A stretch of 64,000 nt of DNA, taken from NCBI GenBank assembly GCA_964642175.1, contig CAZXOK010000005.1:156742-220741 (forward strand). Reading direction: 5' to 3'. The stretch is from JANQGG01 sp964642175 (GTDB lineage Bacteria; Bacteroidota; Chlorobiia; Chlorobiales; Chloroherpetonaceae). The first letter of the stretch is position 1. The number at the start of each line of letters is the position of its first letter. Shown here piece after piece: positions 25,145 to 34,137 of this stretch. The notes beneath the pieces are model-generated. The model did not search any database. It worked only from the letters and a program-made list of their open reading frames with translations, and had not been told where the DNA came from. A program made the position numbers and the translations under genes.

Positions 25145-26332
25145 ATGCCGTTGTTAGGTAACCAAAAAAAATGCCCGATACATGGTTGCGAGTTGGTTCT
25201 ATCGCACCGGGGAATTAAACACATAGATGATTTTCCCCTGATTGAAGTAGAAGGGCTGCCTATGTTGTATTGCTCCGACTGTTTCCGGGAAGGCAAAGAT
25301 ACCTCCATAGAAATTGAAGCTGCCGCTTCCAATTCATTTCTAAAGAAGTTAAAACAGCTTATGGAACGCTCGTCGTTTCCCGGACAGCTCTCCAAGCCGA
25401 AAATTAAGGTGGATTTTAATCCGCTTAAAACCGCTCTGGGCGACCTAAACCAGTCTGCAAGCCCGGGCAGTGTTCATAAACAATGGCGTAGAAATGAAAA
25501 ACCTGATGAAGAGACCGAGAATGAACGCATGGATCATTTTGAACCGCAGCAACCCAAGCATTCTCTCGATCAGCTGATTTTAGAGGCTGAAACCCTGCAA
25601 CGCATCCGAGAAGCCATTAATGTTCTGATCTCACAGGATCTGATATACGATGCCTGGGGGCTTAAATCGGTGGCCAGAACCGGCCGAAGAGTGGCCTTGA
25701 ATTTTTACGGCCCCCCCGGCACGGGCAAAACCCTGGCTGCTGATGCGATCGCTAATATTTTAGGCAAAGAGTTGCTCATTATCAGCTATGCCGAACTGGA
25801 ATCAAAATATGTTGGCGAAACACCAAAAAACATTCAGGCGGCATTTAAAAAGGCTTCCGAATGCGGTGCGGTGCTCTTTTTCGATGAAGCCGACTCCATT
25901 CTGGGCAAACGCCTGACAAATATTTCCCAATCGGCAGACAATAGCATCAATGTTGCCCGAAGTACCACATTAATCGAGCTGGATAATTTTGACGGGATTG
26001 TGATTTTTGCTTCAAACCTGGTTAAAAATTACGATACCGCTTTTCTTCGCCGCATGCTGGCTCATATCGAGTTTAAACTGCCGGCCAATGCCGAACGCGA
26101 AAAAATCTGGAAATGCCACATCCCGCCTCAGCTTCCGTTAGATAAACAGGTGGATTTTTCAGCCCTGGCCCAATGTTCTGAAGGTGCAGCTGGCGGAGAT
26201 ATTCAAAATGCCGTACTTCTTGCGGCTTCTTACGCCTCAATGCGCCAGGAGGCTGAAAAGGTTGTCAAAGAGTCGGATTTTCAGCGGGCCATAACATTTA
26301 TCCTGGATGGTAAACATAAAATCATCCATTAA
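25145..26332 (+). CDS. AAA+ ATPase with N-terminal zinc-finger-like module
   Basis: A 395-residue protein. Residues 10-46 hold four cysteines in a C-x4-C (10, 15) and C-x2-C (43, 46) arrangement that looks like a treble-clef or zinc ribbon, in 'CPIHGC' and 'YCSDC'. A linker follows, then one AAA+ module: Walker A GPPGTGKT (189-196), Walker B L-F-F-D-E-A-D (244-250), sensor-1 A-S-N (289-291) and arginine finger in F-L-R-R-M (300-304). The motifs are closest to FtsH/Cdc48-like classic AAA proteins. No protease domain follows. Its role may be protein remodelling or disassembly. It stands alone between divergent and downstream genes. Confidence 0.85.
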   Translation: MPLLGNQKKCPIHGCELVLSHRGIKHIDDFPLIEVEGLPMLYCSDCFREGKDTSIEIEAAASNSFLKKLKQLMERSSFPGQLSKPKIKVDFNPLKTALGDLNQSASPGSVHKQWRRNEKPDEETENERMDHFEPQQPKHSLDQLILEAETLQRIREAINVLISQDLIYDAWGLKSVARTGRRVALNFYGPPGTGKTLAADAIANILGKELLIISYAELESKYVGETPKNIQAAFKKASECGAVLFFDEADSILGKRLTNISQSADNSINVARSTTLIELDNFDGIVIFASNLVKNYDTAFLRRMLAHIEFKLPANAEREKIWKCHIPPQLPLDKQVDFSALAQCSEGAAGGDIQNAVLLAASYASMRQEAEKVVKESDFQRAITFILDGKHKIIH

Positions 26333-26459
26333 GTTTTGTCCGTATTACAATCAAACCCAATCATAAAGATTTAATAAGACTCAGGGCTGTAAAATTGCGG
26401 AAAATATCCTTTATATTTGCTGAGGCTAAAAGTTGTTGAACCTTAACCCATAATTTATA

Positions 26460-27956
26460 ATGCCTACCGAACTTAGTTTCAATCCAAGCACTTCCGATTT
26501 TTCAGATTTCTTCAAAGGTTTTTCTTTGCTTGAATGCCTGGATGAAAATGAATTTGAAACATTCAAATCACTCAGCACACTTCACAAGTACGAAGCTGGC
26601 GAGGTTATTTATGCTAAAGACAGTCCGCGCGACACCATCTATTTTGTATATGATGGGAAATTAAGCCTGGAAAAACGCAGTCATGTTATTCGTTTTTTCA
26701 ATCCACGTGATTGCTTTGGGGAATACTCGCTGATCAACAACTCGCCGAGAACTTCAACAGTCCGTTGCATGTCCCCGACCCATCTCATTCAGGTCTCTAT
26801 TCAGGATCTGCAGAATAATGAGAAATTTCATGCCTGGGCCTATGGTAAATTATGCCGGCAATTTGCGTTTCTGCTCACCACACGCCGCCGACATCAGGAA
26901 GAAATGTACCGCGAAATTGATGTCCTGTTAATTCAGGATGGTGGCTGTGCCCCGGGTTATAACTCCGTAACCGCTTTTCTGACAGAATATCTTGAAAAAA
27001 CCAGCCGCCGGGTATTTGCTGCTGCTGAAGGCTTTAAATCTATTGTGCAGGGTGAACTCTCGGATTATAGACGCCTGGCCTACAGCGGCTCGCTTTACAG
27101 TCAGATCGAAGACTACCACGGGGTGGTCTTTACCCCGCCTCTTCGTGAGGCCAGAGGTGCTGATTTCAGATCAGAACGCTATCCTGAATTTAAAGATCCG
27201 GAGAACCAGAAAAAAGCAGCGCAGCATATAAAGGATCGCCAGGTTAAAGCGATTATCGGAATTGGTGGCGATGGCACGTTTAAAGGTTTGCAAAGCCTGA
27301 CCGAATATCTGCCACCCGAAATACAATACTTTTTTGTACCTGTTACCATAGACAGTGATATCTACGGCACTGAATGCATTGGAGAACATACCGGGGTTGA
27401 AATTGGAGCTGAAAAAATCAGCTGTTATATGGCTGACGCCCGAACCCACTCGCGCAGCTACATTATTGAAATGATGGGTCGCGAGGGTGGATACCATGCC
27501 TTGCACTCCTGCCTGGGTGCCGGTGCTCATCTGGCTGTTCTGCCTGATTCAAAATTCGATATGAAACGGGTTGCTCAAACTCTTCAGAATCGCCGCTCTA
27601 CTGTTATTGTGGTTGCAGAGGGTTATAAAGTAAATGAACGAAAAGCCGAAGGCTATAAATTAAGTGCGGCCCACTATTTCTATGACGAAATAAAGGCGGT
27701 TAATCTTGAAATGAACCGCCGTATTGTTTGTGAATCGTTTGCCCGTGATGTAAGAGGCGCAAGACCAAACAACAAAGATATAACTCTGGCTCAGCGTATG
27801 GCTAAAAAACTGGCATTTTTAATGCAAACCGGCCAGTCCAGAATGATGCCTGCCGTGCTTTCAGGACAGGAATATGCTATTCCTTTCTCCGATATCCGCA
27901 CGCATAACACCGTAAATTCCGACCTGGCCGTTCTGGCAAATCGCCTGGGTGTATAA
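26460..27956 (+). CDS. Cyclic-nucleotide-binding domain fused to 6-phosphofructokinase
   Basis: A 498-residue fusion. Residues about 18-135 are a CRP-type cNMP-binding barrel with the phosphate cassette F-G-E-Y-S-L (86-91) and Arg97. Residues about 154-498 are a PFK: 'GGCAPGYN' (161-168), G-G-D-G-T (269-273), P-V-T-I-D-S-D (294-300) with the catalytic aspartates, and M-G-R-E-G-G (339-344). Gly272 matches the ATP-type residue (E. coli Gly104), but Val295 sits where ATP enzymes have Gly124 and PPi enzymes Lys124. It phosphorylates fructose 6-phosphate in glycolysis. The fused sensor implies direct allosteric control by a cyclic nucleotide. That control is inference. Confidence 0.9.
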   Translation: MPTELSFNPSTSDFSDFFKGFSLLECLDENEFETFKSLSTLHKYEAGEVIYAKDSPRDTIYFVYDGKLSLEKRSHVIRFFNPRDCFGEYSLINNSPRTSTVRCMSPTHLIQVSIQDLQNNEKFHAWAYGKLCRQFAFLLTTRRRHQEEMYREIDVLLIQDGGCAPGYNSVTAFLTEYLEKTSRRVFAAAEGFKSIVQGELSDYRRLAYSGSLYSQIEDYHGVVFTPPLREARGADFRSERYPEFKDPENQKKAAQHIKDRQVKAIIGIGGDGTFKGLQSLTEYLPPEIQYFFVPVTIDSDIYGTECIGEHTGVEIGAEKISCYMADARTHSRSYIIEMMGREGGYHALHSCLGAGAHLAVLPDSKFDMKRVAQTLQNRRSTVIVVAEGYKVNERKAEGYKLSAAHYFYDEIKAVNLEMNRRIVCESFARDVRGARPNNKDITLAQRMAKKLAFLMQTGQSRMMPAVLSGQEYAIPFSDIRTHNTVNSDLAVLANRLGV

Positions 27957-28260
27957 GAGGAATGATCTTGAGAACGGTCCTTGTTTCAGGGCCGTACTAA
28001 TACCCTCTTCGATTAACCATCCGATGAATTATCGACAAGCACCGATAAAGCTATGATCTTTGTTGCAGGGTGTGATTTAGCCCCCAAATCTGAACCCCAT
28101 TCGTTTATATTATATCCCACCTTGTTACTGAATACGCATCACCTTTTCGTGTTCTGATCTGGAATCAGAATACCTTATCCCCGTTGCAAAACCACAAAGG
28201 CTACATAACTGTGCCGTCTGAATTTCAATATTTTAACACTTATTGTTCCTGATATATTTT
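27957..28260. other. Gene-free stretch upstream of the PAS protein
   Basis: No coding frame or RNA family is recognisable. The only structure noticed is ACGGTCC...GGGCCGT around an 8-base loop (about 27973-27994), just after the PFK gene. It has no T run and so is not a typical terminator. Confidence 0.4.
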
Positions 28261-29832
28261 ATGATGAATAAGGAAGTACCATCGTATTTAAAATGGTTAT
28301 TTGCTGCTGTACTGATTGGTTTTGCCACGTTTATAATCTTGACCGGCTTATCTGAACCCGGGATAGCGGTTGTTGATCCGCAGGATGTATTTATTAAATC
28401 GGTAATTGTACTATTTGAACTTGCTGCGTTGCTTATTGTTTGGCGATCAGAGATCACAACCAAAACATTTATGATGCTTTTTGCCGGTTTTACCTTTTTA
28501 TTTTCAAGCAGCCTGAGCAACCTGATAGAAGAGCTTTTTAATGATGGCCTCATTGTTATGGAATGGATCGAAGACATTGGAGAACCCATTGGCTTACTCT
28601 TCTTAGCATCCGGCTTGTATTTATGGTTGGATGAGCGAAATCATCTCACCAGGATTCGCTATAACCTGGCCAAACAAGCCGGCAGAGTCGGCACCTGGGA
28701 ATGGCAATTAAAGGATGATAGGGTAAGACTGGGTGAAACCATCTATAACATGTTAGGTTATGATCCAAAAGACCTGGACACAAAACGAAAATCACTTAAA
28801 GAATTGATTCATCCCGAAGACAGGCCTGTGTTTAAAGCACAGATCGATACCCACTTTAACCATCAAACCGATGCCTTTGAGCTCAGCTTAAAGCTTAAAC
28901 TGAAATCCGGCAATTATGGCCTGTTTATGGTGCGGGGTAAAGCACAGTGCGATGAGCACAAGAAACCCTACCGGGTATTTGGCGCTCTAACAGATATTAC
29001 CCGGCGAATTGAAATCGAGAACAAACTTCGCCAAAGTGAACGTAACTACCGGCTTCTTGCCGAAAATGCCACGGATGTGATTGCTACTTTCGATAAGGAG
29101 TTAAACATTCAGTATGTAAGCCCATCGGTTTATAAATTATTTGGTTATACAGCCGAAGAAGTAAGCCGTATGGATCTGAATACGCTTGTTACACCAGATT
29201 CATATTCTGATGTGATTTTGGCTTACAACCAGCTTGTCAGGGACCAGTTGAAACATGGCAGACCCATGGAAGAGACCAGGCTTTACCTATATTTTATTGC
29301 AAAATCGGGCGCTAAGATCAAGGTTGAATTTGTCATTTCTCCCATGTGGAGTGAACATGGCCGGCATATCGGGTATATGACCACATCAAGGAAAATTCGC
29401 ACCGAAAGTTTTAATTCAACCTCGCAGATGGCTGAGCCGGATGAAAAATTTTCTACCGTGTTTAATCTGAGTCCGAACCCCATGTGTCTTGTAAATCTTT
29501 CAACCGGTGCATTTGCTGATGCCAATGAGGCCTTGTTAAAAGCATTGTCTTTCTCAAAGCCCGAAGTGATTGGAAAAACTTCGGATGAACTGGGCAGTTG
29601 GTACAATCAGAAAGAGAAACAGGCCTTTTTAAAACAGATATTATCGCAGAAATTCGTTCGGAATTTTAAATCCACCTATACCACCAAAAAAGGACGGGTG
29701 AAACTTTGTCTCTTATCGGCCTCACGAATGATGTATCATAATGCACCACATATTTTAGTGGTTGCTGAAGGTATCACCAGTAATCCGAGAGAGTCTTACA
29801 CCCCTCTCGGATTAAGGCAAAAAAGCAGCTGA
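28261..29832 (+). CDS. Membrane protein with three PAS domains and no output domain
   Basis: About 523 residues from the ATG at 28261 (a TTG 18 bases upstream is the alternative). Four hydrophobic segments at the N-terminus (about residues 6-25, 38-58, 66-84 and 100-118) resemble a simple membrane sensor module. Three PAS units follow: around 145-255 (with a PAC-like end 'VFGALTDITRRIEIE'), 268-385 and 405-510. The protein ends just after the third PAS without histidine kinase, GGDEF, EAL or DNA-binding domain. It may signal by partner contact, or the output gene is elsewhere. The neighbouring gene is convergent. Confidence 0.8.
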   Translation: MMNKEVPSYLKWLFAAVLIGFATFIILTGLSEPGIAVVDPQDVFIKSVIVLFELAALLIVWRSEITTKTFMMLFAGFTFLFSSSLSNLIEELFNDGLIVMEWIEDIGEPIGLLFLASGLYLWLDERNHLTRIRYNLAKQAGRVGTWEWQLKDDRVRLGETIYNMLGYDPKDLDTKRKSLKELIHPEDRPVFKAQIDTHFNHQTDAFELSLKLKLKSGNYGLFMVRGKAQCDEHKKPYRVFGALTDITRRIEIENKLRQSERNYRLLAENATDVIATFDKELNIQYVSPSVYKLFGYTAEEVSRMDLNTLVTPDSYSDVILAYNQLVRDQLKHGRPMEETRLYLYFIAKSGAKIKVEFVISPMWSEHGRHIGYMTTSRKIRTESFNSTSQMAEPDEKFSTVFNLSPNPMCLVNLSTGAFADANEALLKALSFSKPEVIGKTSDELGSWYNQKEKQAFLKQILSQKFVRNFKSTYTTKKGRVKLCLLSASRMMYHNAPHILVVAEGITSNPRESYTPLGLRQKSS

Positions 29833-29835
29833 GGG

Positions 29836-30876
29836 TTATGTGCGGTGATTTACAATTTTATTGTAAGTCCCTGCATAGATAATATCGCGTATGTGGGGTT
29901 TTTGCAGAAAATCGTGTGGAAACCCCAGCTCTATTTTACTGACCTCTTCCAGCCTGTTGATATGCTCCTGGGTGAGCTGAATATCAACAGAAGCCAGATT
30001 TTCCTGAATTTGGCTTCGTTTGGTTGCTCCAACAATTGGCACAAACACACCTTTTTTGGCATTAAACCAGGCTAGTGCAACTTGAGATGAGGTGCACCCA
30101 ATTTCGTGAGCCACGGCCTGAACTTCGTAGGCAATTTTCAAATTATGTTCATTGAGTTTTGGGCTGGATTCCTTAAGCCTGGTACCGGTTGGTAAAGGCT
30201 TATCTTTGGTGTATTTACCGGTCAGTATGCCGGCTCCCAGTGGTGCCCAGGGCGTAATGGCAATATCAAGAGCCCTTGCCATGGGCAGGAGCTCACGCTC
30301 AGGTGTGCGTTCGACCAGACTGTACTCAATCTGAAGGCCAACAAACTGGGTCCACCCGCGAAGTTCAGCAATGGTATTGGCCTGGGATACAATCCATGCG
30401 GGCGTATCCGAAATCCCGATGTAAAGGACTTTACCGGCGCGTACCATGTCGTCCAGTGCACGCATCACTTCTTCAACCGGAGTCAGATAATCCCAGGCAT
30501 GCAGCCAGTACAGATCGATATAGTCCGTGCCCAGGCGTTTCAGGCTGGCCTCCAGGGCCTGAACCATGTTCTTTCGGTGATTGCCGCAGCCATTTGGATC
30601 ATCTTTGCGTGTGGTTAATGAATACTTGGTGGCCAGTACCAGTTCTTCGCGATCGGCTCCGGGCGATATAAATTCGCCAAGATACTTCTCGCTGGTGCCG
30701 TTGGTGTATAAGTTAGCTGTGTCGAGGAAATTACCTCCGGCATCTCGGTATGCCTTGTAAATTTTCAGGCTTTCCTCTTTGCCGGCACCCCAACCCCACT
30801 CCTGGCCAAATGTCATGGTGCCAAGGCAAATCTCTGAGACTCTTAAACCGCTTTTACCAAGTAATTTGTAGTTCAT
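29836..30876 (-). CDS. Aldo/keto reductase
   Basis: A 346-residue TIM-barrel oxidoreductase with the family motifs: 'LDTANLYTNGTSEKYLGEF' containing the catalytic Asp51 and Tyr56 region, Lys of 'ATKYSL' (about 83), 'DLYWLHAWD' with the catalytic His, and the NADPH-binding C-terminal 'PIVGATKRSQIQENL'. This looks like the YajO/Tas type of plant-like reductases reducing aldehydes and ketones with NADPH. The HtrA-like gene ends just upstream (stop 2 bases before this start), so the two are co-transcribed. Confidence 0.92.
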   Translation of the reverse strand: MNYKLLGKSGLRVSEICLGTMTFGQEWGWGAGKEESLKIYKAYRDAGGNFLDTANLYTNGTSEKYLGEFISPGADREELVLATKYSLTTRKDDPNGCGNHRKNMVQALEASLKRLGTDYIDLYWLHAWDYLTPVEEVMRALDDMVRAGKVLYIGISDTPAWIVSQANTIAELRGWTQFVGLQIEYSLVERTPERELLPMARALDIAITPWAPLGAGILTGKYTKDKPLPTGTRLKESSPKLNEHNLKIAYEVQAVAHEIGCTSSQVALAWFNAKKGVFVPIVGATKRSQIQENLASVDIQLTQEHINRLEEVSKIELGFPHDFLQKPHIRDIIYAGTYNKIVNHRT

Positions 30877-30877
30877 A

Positions 30878-31906
30878 TCAGGTTTTTTTTGGTTTTATTT
30901 TTTCTTCAGGTACAATGTTCAGATCAAATTTCCTAAGCGTTCTTACGATTTGAAGTTTCACTGGGTTGCCGATACTGTCCTTAGTGATAGCTTTATGCAG
31001 ATCATCAAATCCTTTTATTCTTTGATCGTTACATCCAATAATAACATCGCCCCATTTTAATCCCGCTTTTTTGGCCGGTGAGTGTTCTTCAACTGCCAGG
31101 ACAATCAATCCCCTGTTCGACTGCAATCCCAAAGCTGCGATCGCTAATCTGGGGATTTTAATATCCTGCCCCTGAATGCCCAAATACGGCCGTTTCACCT
31201 TGCCATTTTGTATCAGGTCCCGGGCAATATCTTTGGCTGTATTAATAGCTGTTGCAAAGCATAAACCTTGAGCAGGGAAAATCAGGGCTGTATTTACACC
31301 TATCACTTCACCTCTGGAATTAACAAGAGGTCCACCCGAGTTTCCCGGATTCAGCGCCGCATCGGTTTGCAGGACATTGTCCATCAATCGTCCGTTCTGT
31401 GAGCGGATAGACCGGCCCAGGGCGCTCACAACACCTGTAGTTACCGTGCATTGAAATCCATAAGGATTTCCGATTGCAATAGCCATCTGCCCAACCCTGA
31501 CAGATTCCGAATCGCCAAGTTTTGCCTTGGGAAATGAGTCCATCGAATTGATCTTCAGAATGGCAATATCTGTATCGGGATCATCGCCAATAAGCTTACC
31601 CTTGTATTTTCGGCCATCCGACAGCACAACATCCATTTTGGTATAACGACTGACCGCATGACTGTTTGTTATAATGTAACCATCTTCTGTAAAAATAAAT
31701 CCCGAGGCCTTACCACCAGGCTGTCCGGTATCACTTTGGATCACTTCTATGGATACCACTGCCGGACTCACTTCATCAGCCACAGAAACCACTGTTTCAG
31801 AATACGCATCTAATAAAGATCCATCGTTGTCTTCAGGTCCGGTTGGTGAAGAAGGCTGAGACGGGGTTGAACTTTCATCAGAAAGAGACTTCAAAATCGC
31901 TTGCAT
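30878..31906 (-). CDS. HtrA/DegP-like serine protease with PDZ domain and no signal peptide
   Basis: A 342-residue trypsin-like protease. The triad is His83 in N-S-H-A-V, Asp113 in D-T-D-I-A-I-L and Ser190 in G-N-S-G-G-P-L. A single PDZ domain covers about residues 245-330 ('SPAKKAGLKWGDVIIGCNDQ'). The N-terminal 35 residues are Ser/Pro/Asp-rich and hydrophilic, without a signal peptide or membrane anchor. HtrA proteins normally work in the periplasm; this one looks cytoplasmic unless the start lies elsewhere. It is upstream of the aldo/keto reductase gene in a two-gene operon. Confidence 0.9.
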   Translation of the reverse strand: MQAILKSLSDESSTPSQPSSPTGPEDNDGSLLDAYSETVVSVADEVSPAVVSIEVIQSDTGQPGGKASGFIFTEDGYIITNSHAVSRYTKMDVVLSDGRKYKGKLIGDDPDTDIAILKINSMDSFPKAKLGDSESVRVGQMAIAIGNPYGFQCTVTTGVVSALGRSIRSQNGRLMDNVLQTDAALNPGNSGGPLVNSRGEVIGVNTALIFPAQGLCFATAINTAKDIARDLIQNGKVKRPYLGIQGQDIKIPRLAIAALGLQSNRGLIVLAVEEHSPAKKAGLKWGDVIIGCNDQRIKGFDDLHKAITKDSIGNPVKLQIVRTLRKFDLNIVPEEKIKPKKT

Positions 31907-32051
31907 ATTAAATTACTCCTTTAGTCGATTAATAGTACATCACCTGAAACGCAACCTTTAGCCAAGGTATCAACACTTGTTTCAGGTTGGCACTTTAACA
32001 TTTCTTGTGTTTGGAGCGTTCAGGAGAATTTATACGCAACCGCTTAAAACA

Positions 32052-32924
32052 TTATTTTTCGTAGGGTGTCCCGATTTCCTTTGGAGGCTCTGACTTTCCG
32101 ATAAAACCAACTAAAACCAAAAGTGTCACCACATAAGGCAGCGCCTGGACCAACTGGGTTGGAATAGCATCGGACTGGAGATTGAGTTCCAAAGTTTCAG
32201 CCCCTGCAAACAAGAGGCTCGCCAAAGCCGCACCAAATGGGTTCCACTTGCCAATGATCATTGCTGCCAAAGAGATGTAACCTCTGCCGGCCGACATGCC
32301 ATCGGTGAAACTATGTTGCTCGTAGGCCAGGTATGCCCCGGCAAGAGCGGCCAATACCCCGGAGATCAACACACCGCTGTAACGCATTCTTGACGGGCTT
32401 ACACCCAGGGCATCCACCGTTTCGGCGCTTTCGCCCGTGGCCCGCAGTCTCAGACCAAAAGCAGTTTGAAATAATAATACCTGGGCAAACGGCACTAAGA
32501 GCAGGGTGAAAATAAAAATGGGGTTTTCGATAATGCTGATCTGGCCAAATCCCTCAATTCGTGCTGAGTTGGAGGAGCTTTGAAAAATGGCAGATAAGAA
32601 AAACTGGGTAAGGCCAATAGCTAAAATGTTTAGTGCCACACCACTCAGAATTTGGTTGGCTTTAAGAGTTACCGACATCAGGGCATGGAGCAGGGCAGCA
32701 AGAAAGCCCAGCACCATGGCAAACAAAAGCCCCAGGTATGCCGAGCCAGTCAGGTACTGACCAACAGTGGCTCCGAAGGCACCAAAAAGGATCATACCTT
32801 CCAAGCCAAGGTTGATCACACCGCCGCGCTCAGAAAAGGTAGCTCCCACAGAAGTCAGCAAATATGGCACGGCAATCCGGAATATTTGCAGGATAATTAA
32901 AGCCAGACTTAAGAGCCACTCCAT
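32052..32924 (-). CDS. ABC transporter permease of the BMP/nucleoside (simple sugar) family
   Basis: A 290-residue permease with about eight hydrophobic helices and the branched-chain/sugar permease core. The start 'VPYLLTSVGATFSERGGVINLGLEGMILFGAFGAT' is the signature of the second permease of BMP-dependent nucleoside importers (YufQ/NupQ group). These work with a periplasmic BMP lipoprotein, a double ATPase and a partner permease. None is present in the window, although the operon may extend only upstream. Substrate is uncertain between nucleosides and sugars. Confidence 0.87.
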   Translation of the reverse strand: MEWLLSLALIILQIFRIAVPYLLTSVGATFSERGGVINLGLEGMILFGAFGATVGQYLTGSAYLGLLFAMVLGFLAALLHALMSVTLKANQILSGVALNILAIGLTQFFLSAIFQSSSNSARIEGFGQISIIENPIFIFTLLLVPFAQVLLFQTAFGLRLRATGESAETVDALGVSPSRMRYSGVLISGVLAALAGAYLAYEQHSFTDGMSAGRGYISLAAMIIGKWNPFGAALASLLFAGAETLELNLQSDAIPTQLVQALPYVVTLLVLVGFIGKSEPPKEIGTPYEK

Positions 32925-33122
32925 ATGGTTCGTTTTTTCTTAATTGGGTAGAAGAATGCAAAAATTGTCATGTTTTTTCACAAAAAGAAAGTAACTTAAA
33001 ATTGTTTTACAAAGAATCGTGAAAAAACATCTTAAACAATATCACCACGCCTTAAGATATCCTTGTCTTAAGTAGCTAATTAAATCTCTTTTTTCTTAAC
33101 CAAAATCTAAAGGAGAACTAAC

Positions 33123-34040
33123 ATGCGCCTCCTGACTCGCTCTGATTTTGATGGTTTGGTATGTGCTGTTCTGCTAAAAGAAGTTGAGCAAATTGATAGC
33201 GTTGAATTTCATCACCCTAAAGACATACAAGATGGAAAAATTGAAATAACAAGCAACGATATCATCACCAATTTACCCTTCCAACCTGATGTTGGCTTAT
33301 GGTTTGATCACCATGCCAGCGAATCAGCCCGCAACGAAGATATGATCTTCAATGGCCGTTACGAACTGGCTCCAAGTACCGCCCGAGTCATTTACAATTA
33401 TTATGTGCTCAAAGGTCAGGGCGAAAGACTCACAAAGTATGATGGCTTATTGATTGAGGTTGATAAAAGTGATTCGGCAAACCTTGATCCCGAAGACGTC
33501 TTAGACCCAAAAGGCTGGATTCTGCTCTCTTACCTGATGGATCCAAGAACAGGCCTGGCCAAATCCAAAGATTACCAGATCAGCAATCGTGAATTAATGA
33601 TGAAACTGGTCGATTGGATTACCGACTACACAGCTGAAGAGATCCTGGAATTCCCGGATATTAAAGAGCGCGTGGAGCGATACCTGGCCGATACAGAGGC
33701 TTTTAAAAAAGTCCTGAAAAGCAATTCCAGGGAAGACGGCAACGTGGTGATTACCGATGTAAGAAACAAAGAGATCCCATCCGGAAACCGTTTCATGATC
33801 TATACGCTTTATCCCAATACCAATATTTCCATCCGGGCTATGGATGGTAAAAACAAAGATTTTATCGTCTTTGCTGTTGGCCATAGCATTTTTAACCGCA
33901 CCAGTAAAACTGATGTTGGCGCCTTAATGGCCAAATTTGGCGGTGGCGGTCATCGTGGTGCCGGTACCTGTCAGGTTCCGCATGATGTTGCTGATGAAGT
34001 ATTGGCCAAACTTGTTGAGATTATGAAAAAAGATGGCTGA
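33123..34040 (+). CDS. DHH/DHHA1 family phosphoesterase
   Basis: A 305-residue protein with a strong Shine-Dalgarno AAAGGAG (about 33109-33115). The N-terminal metal motif S-D-F-D-G (7-11), the D-H-H-A-S-E motif (about 62-67) and the C-terminal DHHA1 glycine motif 'FGGGGHRGAGTCQV' are present. The DHH family includes exopolyphosphatases, oligoribonucleases such as NrnA and cyclic-di-AMP phosphodiesterases. Nothing here separates those options. The protein is soluble and is followed by an intrinsic terminator. Independent gene. Confidence 0.88.
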   Translation: MRLLTRSDFDGLVCAVLLKEVEQIDSVEFHHPKDIQDGKIEITSNDIITNLPFQPDVGLWFDHHASESARNEDMIFNGRYELAPSTARVIYNYYVLKGQGERLTKYDGLLIEVDKSDSANLDPEDVLDPKGWILLSYLMDPRTGLAKSKDYQISNRELMMKLVDWITDYTAEEILEFPDIKERVERYLADTEAFKKVLKSNSREDGNVVITDVRNKEIPSGNRFMIYTLYPNTNISIRAMDGKNKDFIVFAVGHSIFNRTSKTDVGALMAKFGGGGHRGAGTCQVPHDVADEVLAKLVEIMKKDG

Positions 34041-34063
34041 ACGTAAGCTGATATAGTTTTTTG

Positions 34064-34101
34064 AAAAAGCAATCTGATAAAATAACCAGATTGCTTTTTT
34101 T
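34064..34101 (+). terminator. Intrinsic terminator after the DHH phosphoesterase gene
   Basis: AAAAAGCAATCTG (34064-34076) pairs with CAGATTGCTTTTT (from 34087) around a 10-base loop, followed by a run of T to about 34101. Confidence 0.88.
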
Positions 34102-34137
34102 GTATCAGCATGTTACAAATACCACTAACACTTGGTT

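Noticed and set aside
26460..27956. Frameshift joining a CRP regulator gene to a PFK gene
   Set aside because: The frame is continuous, the PFK start motif follows the barrel after a short helix, and no ribosome site is visible for a separate PFK start.
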